Position numbers and translations under genes: made by a program. The notes below the pieces were generated by a model. It did not search any database. It was not told where the DNA came from and saw only the letters and a list, made by a program, of their open reading frames with translations. From CAVVEQ01 sp963804865 (GTDB lineage Bacteria; Chloroflexota; Anaerolineae; Anaerolineales; Anaerolineaceae): a DNA stretch of 64,000 nt. How positions within the stretch are numbered: the stretch's first letter is position 1; every line of letters starts with the position of its first letter. Location of the stretch: assembly GCA_963804865.1 (NCBI GenBank), contig CAWDSH010000026.1:186001-250000 (forward strand). Direction: 5' to 3'. Shown piece by piece: positions 26,804 to 36,400 of this stretch.

Positions 26804-29800
26804 TTAGACAATCAAGCTGATCTTCTCAACCTGCAGGATGGGTTCGCCGCGGGAAGCATCGGTTTCAACCATCCCGGTGACCAGCAGTGGCTGCGGGGAA
26901 TAGACAATTTCCTTCACCCGGCGGTAGACATCCGGGAAGACGACCGCCTCGAGCATGCCCTCCAGGTCCTCCAGGGTAAGAAAGAGCATGAACTCACCTT
27001 TGGTCGTCCGGCTGCGGTGCGAGCTCTGGCGCAGGGCGGCGACCGTGACGCGCTTGCCGGTGCGCATGACGGCATCCACGGTGCTGACCGTGCCGCTGCG
27101 CTTGATCTTATCCCCATAAAGCTCCAGCGGGTGGGCGGAGACACTGATGCCGAGCACTTCCTGCTGGGCGGCGACCTTCTGCGCAAGGCTCCAATCCTGC
27201 TCATGTTCCGAGGCCGATTCAAACAGGCTCATCTGCCCGGGCTGCCAGGCATCGCCCTGAACGCGGCGAAGCAAGGCGGGCGCGGGACCAAAATCCTCCA
27301 GCGCGCCAGCCTTGACCAGGTTCTCACCTTCCGCGCGGCGCGGGTCAACGCGGGCAAGGAAATCCTCCAGCGTTGGGAAGGGGCGTAGATTAATGATGCG
27401 CTCCATCGTGCGCGCGGTGAGATCCTTGACCTGGTCCAGACCCATGTACATCACCGGCTGCCCGCCGGGATAAGCCACGCTGAACTCGCGATGTGAGTGG
27501 TTGATGTGCGGCGGGTTCACCTTCAAACCCAGGCGGCGCGCCTCGGATAGATACACACGCTGTGAATAATAACCGCCCCAGTTGGCGAGCACGGCGGACA
27601 TGAACTCGGCGGGGAAATGCGTCTTGCACCAGGCGCTGCGCCAGGCCACCTGGGAATAGGAGGCGGCGTGCGCCTTGGGGAAGCCGTAACCGGCGAAGGC
27701 CGCCATCAGCTCCCAGATGCGCGCGCCGGTCTCAGCAGGCACACTGCTTTTTTCCTCTGCGGCGTGAATAAATTTTTCCTTGAGTGCCTGCATCTGGCGA
27801 CCGGGATCGAAGTGGCTCATCGCGCGGCGCAGCAGGTCGGCATCCGCCAGCGAGAATCCAGCCAGCTGGTTTCCGATGCGCAGCACCTGCTCCTGGTAGA
27901 GGATCACACCGTAGGTTTCAGCAAGGAGCGGTTCGAGCGCGGGGTGGAGGTGCTCCACCTGTTCCTCGCCTTTGAAGCGGCGGACGAAAGAATCCTTCAT
28001 CCCGCCGGTAATGGGACCGGGACGGTAAAGCGCAAGCGCGGCGACCAGGTCATCGGGGGTGCGGGCGCGGATCTCGCGCAGCGTGGCGCGCATGCCGGGA
28101 CTCTCGATCTGGAAGCAGCCGATGGTCTCGCCGCGTTCCAGGCGGTCCGAGGTGGCATCATCAGCGCCGGGGATCGAATCAAGCACCGCCAGCGGGGTGG
28201 GGTATTCGCGGCGCTGCCAGGAATGCACGGCATCCGCCACGTCGCCCAGCACGGTGAGCCCGCGGATGCCAAGCAGGTCGATCTTCACCAATCCGAGCGA
28301 TTCGACCGAATCGAGATCGAGCTGGGTGATGATGATCCCCTTGCTGCCGGAGCGCATCACCGGCACCAGGTCGGTCATCGCGCCAGGGGAGACTACCAGC
28401 CCGCCGGCATGCACGGAGAGATGACGGGGCAGCTTGAGCAGCGCTTCAGCATCCGCGAAGATGGGGCGCAATTTCGGCGAGGGATTGGACCTGCTCAGTT
28501 CGGCGAACGGGGAGGGGCGATCGGGTTCTTCGCTGTCGTCATCGCGGCGGGCGAAGAAGCCGTAGGGCAGGGTGGCGGTGAGCTCGCGCGCTTCCTCGGG
28601 TGACAGCCCATGTGCTTTGGCGGTATCACCGAGCGCGGAACGGGGGCGAAAGCGGTTGATGGTGCCCACCATCGCCACGCGTTCCCTGCCGTAGACCTCG
28701 AAGACGTGCTGGATGATCTCATCGCGCCGGCGGGAACATAGATCGGTATCGATATCCGGGGGCGTGGTGCGCGCCGGGTTCAGGAAGCGCTCGAAATAGA
28801 GATCCAGGCGGATCGGGTCGGGGCTGGTGATGCCGATGCAGTGTGCCACCAGCGATGAGGCGGCCGAGCCACGGGAGGAGAAAGGGATGCCCTGCTGGCG
28901 GGCAAAGGTGAGCAGCTCCTCAACGATGAGGAATATGGGTTCAAAGCCGCGGTTGGCGATCACCTCCAGCTCATGATCCAGCCGTTCGCGGATCTGCGGA
29001 GTGATGCGCCCGTAGATGCGGGCAGCACCGCTCTCAGCTTTCAAGCGCAGGAACTGGCTGGCAGTTAACCCATCGGGAAGGGGCACCTGTGGGAAATTAG
29101 CCTTACCCAGGGGCAGCTCGAAGGCACAGCGGGAGGCGATCTCCTGCGTGGCAGCCAGGGCGGCAGGGAATCCCTTGAAACGCCCCTGCATTTCAAGCGT
29201 GCCCAGGAAAAAGGCGCTTTCGGGGGCGCTGGATCCGGGCGGCAGACGGGAGAGGGGCGTATTGAGGCGAATGGCAGCCAGAGTCTTCAAGAGGGGAGAT
29301 TGACTGGTCGTGAGGGTATATACCGGATGGGCTGCAACGGTGGGCAGCTCCAGCTTGAGCGCCAGCTCGTTGATACGGGACCGCTCGCGATCGTCCCGCA
29401 GTAGCAGGTAGAGGCGATCGGGAAACAGTTCCTTCAGCCGGCGCAGGCGTGCCCCGAATGGATCACCCAGGTCACCGCTCAAGGCGATCAAACCGCTGGA
29501 ATATTGCGTCAGATGATCGATCGGGAAGGGGGCTTCCGGGTCCTGCTGTGAAAACCCGGCGGAACTGATGCGGCAGAGATTGGACCAGCCGTCCAGGGAT
29601 TCTGCCAGCAGCACAACCCGGCTGGAGGCGGCATCCCAGGCGAGATCGCTCTCCAGACCGAGGATGGGCTGAATGCCGGCTTTCTGGCAGGATTGGTAGA
29701 ATTCGACCGCACCGGTCAGGTAGCGATGATCGGTAAGCGCCAGGGCTTTCATCCCCCGGTCAGCGGCGGCCTGGACGAGGTCCTGCGGTGAAGGCAGGGC

Positions 29801-29845
29801 TTCAAGCAGTGAATAGCAGGAGTGAGTGACCAGGTGGGTGTACAC
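26804..29845 (-). CDS. DNA polymerase III alpha subunit, short DnaE form
   Basis: This C-family DNA polymerase has an N-terminal PHP domain (THLVTHSCYSLLEA, ALTDHRYLTG) and the palm motif PPDIDTDLCSRRRDEII with its catalytic Asp pair. The fingers and thumb regions (CFQIESPGMRATL, LYRPGPI, YGFPKAHAASYSQVAWRSAW) are intact, and a C-terminal OB domain is present. At 1013 residues it is shorter than housekeeping DnaE (about 1160) and near the error-prone DnaE2/ImuC size. It is probably a second, accessory polymerase, but no imuA or imuB neighbour is present. The gene has no frameshift. It is divergent from the yedF-like gene. Confidence 0.88.
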   Translation of the reverse strand: MYTHLVTHSCYSLLEALPSPQDLVQAAADRGMKALALTDHRYLTGAVEFYQSCQKAGIQPILGLESDLAWDAASSRVVLLAESLDGWSNLCRISSAGFSQQDPEAPFPIDHLTQYSSGLIALSGDLGDPFGARLRRLKELFPDRLYLLLRDDRERSRINELALKLELPTVAAHPVYTLTTSQSPLLKTLAAIRLNTPLSRLPPGSSAPESAFFLGTLEMQGRFKGFPAALAATQEIASRCAFELPLGKANFPQVPLPDGLTASQFLRLKAESGAARIYGRITPQIRERLDHELEVIANRGFEPIFLIVEELLTFARQQGIPFSSRGSAASSLVAHCIGITSPDPIRLDLYFERFLNPARTTPPDIDTDLCSRRRDEIIQHVFEVYGRERVAMVGTINRFRPRSALGDTAKAHGLSPEEARELTATLPYGFFARRDDDSEEPDRPSPFAELSRSNPSPKLRPIFADAEALLKLPRHLSVHAGGLVVSPGAMTDLVPVMRSGSKGIIITQLDLDSVESLGLVKIDLLGIRGLTVLGDVADAVHSWQRREYPTPLAVLDSIPGADDATSDRLERGETIGCFQIESPGMRATLREIRARTPDDLVAALALYRPGPITGGMKDSFVRRFKGEEQVEHLHPALEPLLAETYGVILYQEQVLRIGNQLAGFSLADADLLRRAMSHFDPGRQMQALKEKFIHAAEEKSSVPAETGARIWELMAAFAGYGFPKAHAASYSQVAWRSAWCKTHFPAEFMSAVLANWGGYYSQRVYLSEARRLGLKVNPPHINHSHREFSVAYPGGQPVMYMGLDQVKDLTARTMERIINLRPFPTLEDFLARVDPRRAEGENLVKAGALEDFGPAPALLRRVQGDAWQPGQMSLFESASEHEQDWSLAQKVAAQQEVLGISVSAHPLELYGDKIKRSGTVSTVDAVMRTGKRVTVAALRQSSHRSRTTKGEFMLFLTLEDLEGMLEAVVFPDVYRRVKEIVYSPQPLLVTGMVETDASRGEPILQVEKISLIV

Positions 29846-29956
29846 GTTATCTCAACAGGGGCAAATCATGTAATAAACTTAGGGCACGAACTGCCTCTTC
29901 ATTATTGTAAGAGAAAATGATGATAATTCCCACCTCAGCATAAATGTGTCATTTTT

Positions 29957-29979
29957 ACTATTCATTAATTGAGTATAAT
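29957..29979 (+). promoter_or_regulatory. Operator-like copy of the padR palindrome with overlapping -10 box
   Basis: ACTATTCATTAATTGA is identical to the sequence at 16061-16076. The right arm then reads GTAT instead of ATAG, so the inverted repeat is imperfect here. It runs into TATAAT at 29974-29979, so a bound regulator would cover the -35/-10 spacer. The -35 box itself is weak. Confidence 0.55.
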
Positions 29980-30133
29980 TTAAATATGAATTCCAATTTT
30001 GAGGTAGCAATGTTCCGCGAACGACACACCTGATTTCTTCCAATGGCTGCCGGTTGGCAGTCAAACCACTGCCCATATACACCAGGAGTTGCGGAAGAAG
30101 TTGTTACCTGATTTAACTTAAGGTCACTCCGCG

Positions 30134-30159
30134 GCGCTGCCGGTGTGTGCTGGCGGCGC
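30134..30159 (+). promoter_or_regulatory. Leader hairpin before the yedF-like gene
   Basis: GCGCTGCCGG pairs with CTGGCGGCGC (ten pairs, two of them G-U) around a TGTGTG loop. It is not followed by a T run, so it is not an intrinsic terminator. It lies about 20 bases before the AAGGAG ribosome site. Confidence 0.5.
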
Positions 30160-30190
30160 AGATATCGTAAATTATAAAAGGAGCGACCGA

Positions 30191-30550
30191 ATGACTGAAA
30201 CCCCCAAGCTTTCACGAAATACCGTTATCCTTTTCACCCGTTTTGGATTAGGACATGCCCCACAGGAGCTGCAGACCAAGCTGGCGGGCAAGTATCTCAG
30301 CCTGACAATTGAATCGGGAGACCTGCCTGCGCGAATTATCTTCTATACCGAGGGGGTAAAGCTGGCCTGCGAAGGTTCGCCGGTTCTCGAGCAGTTGAAA
30401 TCACTCGAAGCCAGGGGCGTGGAGCTGGTATTATGCTCAACCTGCCTGGAATTCTTCGGATTGACTGACAAGGTCCGCGTGGGTGTGGTCGGGGGAATGG
30501 GCGATATCCTGGACAGCCTGCAGAAGGCAGCAAAAGTCCTCAGCCTGTAA
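30191..30550 (+). CDS. DsrE-fold protein resembling the C-terminal domain of YedF (selenium metabolism)
   Basis: The 119 residues resemble the DsrE-like domain of YedF: VILFTRFGLGH, IIFYTEGVKLACEGSPVLEQLKSLEARGVEL and CSTCLEFFGL, with the conserved CxxC, then VGVVGGMGDILDSL. YedF is encoded with selenium and selenium-dependent molybdenum hydroxylase genes in many anaerobes. The N-terminal TusA domain of full YedF is absent. The ATG at 30191 has an AAGGAG site seven bases upstream; the frame opens 16 codons earlier within the hairpin. The shared operator with the padR-xdhC operon supports a metal/selenium role. Confidence 0.78.
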   Translation: MTETPKLSRNTVILFTRFGLGHAPQELQTKLAGKYLSLTIESGDLPARIIFYTEGVKLACEGSPVLEQLKSLEARGVELVLCSTCLEFFGLTDKVRVGVVGGMGDILDSLQKAAKVLSL

Positions 30551-30567
30551 TCGCTGATGAGATTTGC

Positions 30568-30596
30568 TTGACGCATTCCGCCGGATTTGCTAAAGT
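30568..30596 (+). promoter_or_regulatory. Promoter of the DUF4380 gene
   Basis: TTGACG at 30568-30573 and TAAAGT at 30591-30596 are 17 bases apart, 26 bases before the ATG at 30623. Confidence 0.65.
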
Positions 30597-30622
30597 AGAA
30601 AATCATATTCATAGAGGAAACC

Positions 30623-31459
30623 ATGACCGATTTCTGCGGAATGCCCGTCTTGACCATAAAAAGCAAACATCTCGAGGTGGACGTACTGCGCAACGGCGGA
30701 CCGCGCATCGCACGACTGAGGGTGGCAGGCACAAAGGATAACCTGCTGGGCGAAGTTCCTGATGCCCACTGGTCCACCCCGCACGGTGAGTTCCATCCCT
30801 ACGGCGGGCACCGCCTGTGGGCGGCACCGGAGAACCAGCCCTTTTCCCAGATACCGGATGAGACCGGCGTGGAATTGACGGAGATGGCTGACGGGGTGAA
30901 GCTGGAACTGCCCTCCAGTGCGGGGAACGCGCTGCGGCGGGGGATGACCATTCGACTGGAACCCGATCACGCCGGGCTGGTCATTGAGCACCGCCTGGTC
31001 AATGAAAGCAAGGAACCCGTGGAGTGCGCGCCCTGGGGGATCACCGTACTACCGCTGGGAGGGCGGGCGATCCTGCCCTGGCGCGAGAAGAAAGCATTTT
31101 CCGGATCGGTCATGCCCGACCGCAACCTGTCCTTATGGGAATACACCTCCCTCAGGGATGACCGGCTGCAGGTGACGGATGAATTCATTGTGGTGCAAGG
31201 GAGACCTGCCATGCCGCCCTGCAAGGTGGGGATCTATACCCCCTTTGGATGGGGTGCCTATACCCTGGGCGATCACACCCTGATCAAACGTTTTGATGTG
31301 CAGCCCGGGATGAAATATCCCGATTTTGGATGCAATGCCGAGATCTACTGCAATGATACTTTCCTGGAATTGGAATCGCTGGGACCGATGAGCACGCTGC
31401 AGCCCGGGGACAGCGCCACACATACCGAACATTGGGAGCTCGTCCCCGCAGGGCATTAG
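30623..31459 (+). CDS. DUF4380 domain protein (aldose epimerase-like fold)
   Basis: The 278-residue soluble protein has the beta-sandwich pattern of galactose mutarotase-like proteins: GGHRLWAAPE, LVIEHRLVN and APWGITVLPLGG. These segments match the DUF4380 family as I remember it. Such proteins are thought to bind or epimerise sugars, but no catalytic pair can be assigned with certainty. It has its own promoter and terminator, so it is a single-gene unit. Confidence 0.72.
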   Translation: MTDFCGMPVLTIKSKHLEVDVLRNGGPRIARLRVAGTKDNLLGEVPDAHWSTPHGEFHPYGGHRLWAAPENQPFSQIPDETGVELTEMADGVKLELPSSAGNALRRGMTIRLEPDHAGLVIEHRLVNESKEPVECAPWGITVLPLGGRAILPWREKKAFSGSVMPDRNLSLWEYTSLRDDRLQVTDEFIVVQGRPAMPPCKVGIYTPFGWGAYTLGDHTLIKRFDVQPGMKYPDFGCNAEIYCNDTFLELESLGPMSTLQPGDSATHTEHWELVPAGH

Positions 31460-31491
31460 GCAAAATAGATCAGATCGACCATTAAAAAAAT

Positions 31492-31536
31492 AAAGAGCGC
31501 GGAACCTTTTGGAAAAGGACGTTTGCGCTCTTTTTC
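31492..31536 (+). terminator. Intrinsic terminator after the DUF4380 gene
   Basis: AAAGAGCGC pairs with GCGCTCTTT across an inner hairpin (CCTTTT/AAAAGG), followed by T-rich sequence. The A-rich left side also allows it to serve the converging SCP2 gene. Confidence 0.85.
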
Positions 31537-31555
31537 TATTTATTTCTAATTATTT

Positions 31556-31885
31556 TTAAAGTAAGCGTTGCAGCTTCAGCAGATCTTCCATCGAGCCGAG
31601 TGCGCGCACCTTACGGGTGGTATAGGCCGTGGTGGAATTGATCCTGCCCTCCATCACGCCGATGACAATGTCGCTGGTGGTGGTGAGGATGAGATCGGCA
31701 GCCGGCGCCTTGCCTTCTTCGACGGTGCATTTCTGACCGTCCTCGATCTTCATGTAATAAGCTTCTCCGGTATCGGTGAATTCGAACTGGAATATGCGGG
31801 TATAGCCTTTCAATGCTGCCTGGAGGTTGGGATCTTCGAAGCGTTTCTGTATGCGCTCCAGGTAGGGAAGCATATCTGGCATCAT
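31556..31885 (-). CDS. SCP2 sterol-binding domain protein
   Basis: This small protein of about 109 residues consists of one SCP2-like lipid-binding domain: FQFEFTDTGEAYYMKIEDGQ, APAADLILTTTSDIVIGVMEGR and the final ALGSMEDLLKLQRL helix. Stand-alone SCP2 domains bind fatty acids or sterol-like lipids in a hydrophobic tunnel. Two ATG codons in a row follow an AAGGAG site; either 31885 or 31882 may be the start. No partner gene is obvious. Confidence 0.85.
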   Translation of the reverse strand: MMPDMLPYLERIQKRFEDPNLQAALKGYTRIFQFEFTDTGEAYYMKIEDGQKCTVEEGKAPAADLILTTTSDIVIGVMEGRINSTTAYTTRKVRALGSMEDLLKLQRLL

Positions 31886-32050
31886 CAACTCCTTGTTGTG
31901 TGGTTTTTGAAAAAACTAGCCAATAAACGATTCAGCGTCTTAAGAGTGATGGGTAATCCCATCACAGGTGATGATACAGTCAGTCCAAATTGGTGTCAAG
32001 CCAATCGGAAACAAGCCGGATGGAAATCACAACGTGAAGAGATAGGGGGG

Positions 32051-32620
32051 TCAACTGCCAGCTGCCAGCTTCCTGCCCAGCACAGCAGCGCGCTGCATCA
32101 TTTCCGGGTTCTTCTCGATATCCCCTTCGTCACTGGCGGAGGCATGCAGCACCTCCACGATGGGCGCGCGAATATAGCTGAACATGTCCTCGAAGGAGTG
32201 GATGGCGTTGATCGCGCCGGAGGTTTTCTCGTTGGTATCTCCATAGGTCAGGATCACCGCCATCTGTTTCCCCTTGAGCGCATTCCCTCCCGGACCTTCC
32301 AGCGCGTAAAACCGGTCCACGACCAGCTTGAGCTGGGCGGAATAGGTGAACCAATAGACCGGAGAGGCGAGCACGAGCGCATCCGCCTGCTGCAGCATGG
32401 GATAGATCATCTGCATATCATCATCGATGACGCAGCCTGAACCGGGCTGATTGTGGCAGGCATCGCATCCATCGCATGGCTGAATATTCAACTCACGGAT
32501 GGAAAATTGGTCCACTTTCGCGCCCGCCTCGATGGCGCCACGGATCAGCGCATCCGCCAGCAGGGAACTGTTACCGCGAGCGCGGGGGCTTGATTTCAAC
32601 ACCAGGATGTTTCGCGTCAT
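32051..32620 (-). CDS. NAD(P)H-dependent FMN reductase / iron-sulfur flavoprotein-like
   Basis: This is a flavodoxin-fold reductase. The FMN phosphate loop is SSPRARGNSS, the flavin-contact loop ASPVYWFTYSAQLK is clear, and CDGCDACH is the close-spaced cysteine cluster of iron-sulfur flavoproteins of anaerobes. The ATG at 32620 has a GGAG site; the 18 upstream codons look non-coding. Length is 189 residues. It likely serves in oxidative-stress defence or electron transfer. It diverges from the membrane-protein gene at 32724. Confidence 0.87.
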   Translation of the reverse strand: MTRNILVLKSSPRARGNSSLLADALIRGAIEAGAKVDQFSIRELNIQPCDGCDACHNQPGSGCVIDDDMQMIYPMLQQADALVLASPVYWFTYSAQLKLVVDRFYALEGPGGNALKGKQMAVILTYGDTNEKTSGAINAIHSFEDMFSYIRAPIVEVLHASASDEGDIEKNPEMMQRAAVLGRKLAAGS

Positions 32621-32723
32621 GGATACTCCATCGAACTTTGTAGATGGAAAGATTATAACGCCGGGATGTAACAATCATCACATTCCAGCGGAAGATGACT
32701 ATAATTGAGGTTGGAGGGGATGC

Positions 32724-33461
32724 TTGAAACACGAAAAACGGATTTCAAATACCATCTGTTTGCTGGTCTTTGGGCTGGGCGTCCTGATCGCCGTGGCACT
32801 CGTGGGTGCATCCGCATTGGCGGAATATGAGGCCGTGCTCTTCGATTCCGGGGCAAGGGCTGACGAGCGGCTTTCCACGCTCTACTGCCCGGCGCTGATC
32901 TCATCGCGGGAAACCAGCGGGGTATCGATCTCGCTTTCCAATCCTTCCGAATATGAGGTCAACCCGGTCGTCAAGGCACGCATCTCGTCCGGATCAGCGC
33001 TCTTCATCCGCGAGGAGGTACAGCAGGTGTTCATGAAGCCGGGGGAAAGGCAGACCCTGCGCTGGCCGATCACGGCAGAGGACGCCGCCTATCACCGCCT
33101 GATCCTGGTGAGGATAATGGTGAACAGATCCTACCCGCTCTCGTCGCGCACCGCCACCTGCGGCATCGTCCTGCTCGATCTTGCCGGGCTGACCGGCATC
33201 CAGATGCAGGTCGGGGCGATCCTGTTGAGCGCAATCGCGATCATCGGTGGTTGGCTGGGCTGGTCCCGGATCAATGCATATAAAGGCGGACGCAAAACCG
33301 AGCTGGGCAATGGGCTGCGCCTGCTGGGGGGTATCGCGCTGGCTGGAACACTGACCACCTTCACCAACTGGTGGTTTGCCAGCCTGTTATGCGCCATCGC
33401 CTGCCTGCTGTTGGGCGTCATCCTGCTCGGGCGTTATGGTGCAGACGTCGATCAAGTGTGA
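32724..33461 (+). CDS. Membrane protein of unknown function preceding the two-component system
   Basis: The 245-residue protein has an N-terminal span (about 12-34). An outer beta-sandwich with SLSNPSEYEVNPVV and KPGERQTLRWPI follows, like Ig/CARDB-type folds. Three spans then end the protein. It starts with TTG after a GGAGGGG site, and a TATAAT box lies at 32700-32705. The histidine-kinase gene begins two bases after its stop codon, so it is probably part of the same signalling operon and may supply an input or accessory membrane function. I do not recognise a named family. Confidence 0.7.
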   Translation: MKHEKRISNTICLLVFGLGVLIAVALVGASALAEYEAVLFDSGARADERLSTLYCPALISSRETSGVSISLSNPSEYEVNPVVKARISSGSALFIREEVQQVFMKPGERQTLRWPITAEDAAYHRLILVRIMVNRSYPLSSRTATCGIVLLDLAGLTGIQMQVGAILLSAIAIIGGWLGWSRINAYKGGRKTELGNGLRLLGGIALAGTLTTFTNWWFASLLCAIACLLLGVILLGRYGADVDQV

Positions 33462-33462
33462 A

Positions 33463-36400
33463 ATGACCCATTCCAAAATGGGTTTGCGGTTGACGGCTTT
33501 ATGCCTGGCAGTGGGACTGCTGGCAGCCTGTTCCAGCCTGCCGGAACTCAGCGTGCCGCCCACTCCCACAGCAGAGCTGCCCCTCTCCGCACATCCCACT
33601 GAACCGCTCCCCCAGATCTTTGGCGAGGATATTTCCTTCGAGCATATCACCCTGGGGGATGGCATTTCACAGTCGTGGACGTATTCAATCCTGCAGGACC
33701 GCAGCGGGTTCATCTGGTTCGGCAGCGACGATGGACTTTTCCGTTATGACGGCAATACCTTTAGAGTCTACCGGAATGATGTATTTAATGAAGAAAGCCT
33801 GAGCAGTAATATCGTATGGGACCTGCTGGAAGACCGCGATGGTGTGCTCTGGGTGGCAACCGAGAAAGGCCTCAACCGGTTCGACGCCGTCACGGGTACC
33901 TTCACCCGTTACCAGCATATCGCGGGCGAAGGGTACAGCCTGGCTCACGATGCAGTGATCAAGATCATGCAGGACGCCCAGGGTAATTACTGGGTGGGCA
34001 CGCGCAGCGGGGGCATGGACCGCTTCGATCCCACCTCCGGGCGGTTCATCCACTATCGTCATGATCCGCGCAGCCCGTTCAGCCTGAGCAGTGATACGGT
34101 CAGGGATATTTTCCAGGATGCCAGCGGAACCCTTTGGGTGGGCACTGATTTTGGGCTCGACCGCCTCGACCGCCGTACATTGACTTTTGCTCATTTCCGC
34201 CATGAGGAATCTCAGCCAGAAAGCCTTTCCAATAACGAGGTCCGCAGCATTGCGGAGGACGCGCAGGGTTACCTCTGGGTGGGGACTGCGGGCGGGGTGA
34301 ACCGGTTTGATCCACGCAGCGGGAGTATCTTGCAGTACCGCAACCAGGTGGATGATGCCAACAGCCTGAGCGATGATTCCGTCTGGGGTGTTTTCATCGA
34401 TACCAGCGACAATCTTTGGGTTGCCACCAATAACGGGCTCAACTTATACCGTCCCAAGACGGACGATTTTCGCCGTTACGAATTCGAGCTGGGCAGCCCG
34501 GATTCGCTGAACAATCCGAGCGTTTACACCATTTACCAGGATCGCTCCGGCGCTTATTGGCTGGGAACGCTGGGCGGCAGGATCAACCGTTTCGACCAGA
34601 CCTCGCAGCGTTTCGTCCATTACTCGCACAACCCCGAAGACCCGGATTCGCTGAGCGGCAGCGAAGTGAACGCGGTTTTGCGTGATTCAAAAGGCATTCT
34701 GTGGGTGGGCACCACGCAGGGATTGAACCGCCGGGATGAGAACGGAAGATTCATCCAGTACACCCGTAATGCGCAGAACCCGGACAGCCTGAGCACCAAC
34801 ATGGTTACAGGCATCTATGAGGATTCGGCAGGCAACCTCTGGATAGGCACCAGCCGGGGATTGGATCGCTACGATGCGGAAAACGATCGCTTTATCCATT
34901 TTCCCGGGCCAGGCGTACAGAGCGGCGAACCTGATCCCGGCCGCAGCACGCGGCTCTCCATCGTCCGCGCGAATACCATGCTCGAGGATGACGAGGGCAG
35001 GTTGTGGATTGGCACGCAAAAGGACGGCCTGCTGCGTTATGACCCGGGAACAGACGAACTGGTCAGTTATACGCCCAACGATACCCTGCACCCGCTCGGC
35101 AGCTGGACTGTCCTGGCGCTGGATGCAGATGGATTGGGCAACATATGGGTGGGGACGCTCAACGGCGGTCTGAGCCGCATCGATATGCTCACCGGTGCGA
35201 TTCAATCGTTTGTGCACGACCCGGAGGAGCCGGGCGGCTTGATCGACAATACCATCACCGCCATCATGCAGGACAGCTCGGGGAGATTCTGGATCGGAGC
35301 CAACTCGGGGCTCTACCAGTTCGACACCCTGGACGGCAGTGTTGAACGTACACCGCTGACCGACACGGTATACAGCATCCTGGAGGATGAAAAAGGCAAT
35401 CTCTGGGCAAGCACCAATACCGGTATCATCCGCTTCGAGCCGGTCACGGAAACGCTCTCGCTATTCGACCGCAGTGACGGGCTGCAGGGAAGTGAATTCA
35501 AACCGGGCTCGTTCTTTGTGGATGAGAGCGGCAATTTCTACTTTGGCGGCCTGGATGGATTGACCGTCTTCAACCCGGGCAATGTACAAGAAAACCCCTA
35601 CCTGCCGCCGGTGGTGCTCACCGGGCTGACATCCTCAGGTGTTCCCATCGATTCCGAAATTCCCCCGGACCAGATCGAGGAATTCACCCTCCACTGGCCG
35701 GATAACAGTTTCGATTTTACTTACGCAGCACTGAGCTATATCCAGCCGGAGGAGAACCGCTTTGCCTACATGCTGGAGGGGCTGGAGACCACCTGGAACA
35801 TGGTGGGCACCATCCGCAACGGGCGCTACACCAACCTGGAGGGCGGTACCTATACCCTGCGCATCATCGCTGCCAACAATGACGGCGTCTGGAACTACGA
35901 CGGCCTCCGGGTACAGGTGAGGGTTGTGCCACCCATCTGGCAAACCAACGGATTCCGCTGGGGAGCGATCCTGCTGATCGCCGGCAGCGTGGCACTGGGA
36001 TACCGCATGCGCCTGCAAAGCATCCAGGAGCGCAACCGGCAGCTCGCGCTGCAAGTGAGCGAACGCACCAAGGAGATCGAGCAGCGCCGCCAGGTGGCAG
36101 AGGGCTTGCGCGACGTGATCAACCTGCTGAACAACAATAAACCCCTCGAGGAAAGCCTGAACTTCATGGTCTGCCAGATCAAATCGCTGGTACAGGCGCA
36201 GAAGGTACTGCTGGCCAGGCCAGTCGAAAAAGGGCGCATCACGCTGACCGATCTTTCCGGTACGAATCCCGTGGACGCCAAGCCGTGCGCGGAAAGTGAC
36301 CCCAACCTGGCTGACCGGGAAGGGAACGAGATCGCCTGGCTGGCGGAAGCGGTCAAAGAAGGGCACTTTATGGAAATGACAGATGCCAGCGCGATCCGGA

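Larger units (their letters stand above)
29846..30190. other. Intergenic region between divergent dnaE-like and yedF-like genes
   Basis: These 345 bases carry no supported gene. They hold the second copy of the padR-type operator and a -10 box at about 29957-29979. An unusually long leader follows, with a strong hairpin at 30134-30159. A short open stretch from the ATG at 30010 meets a TGA after seven codons and is not convincing. I found no match to a riboswitch consensus I could recognise. Confidence 0.6.

Noticed and set aside
27617..28603. A 328-codon plus-strand frame inside the polymerase gene
   Set aside because: Antisense shadow of an intact, conserved coding sequence in GC-rich DNA.
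29980..30190. A riboswitch or tRNA-Sec in the yedF leader
   Set aside because: The hairpin is clear, but no cloverleaf, Moco, cobalamin or c-di-GMP consensus could be traced by eye.
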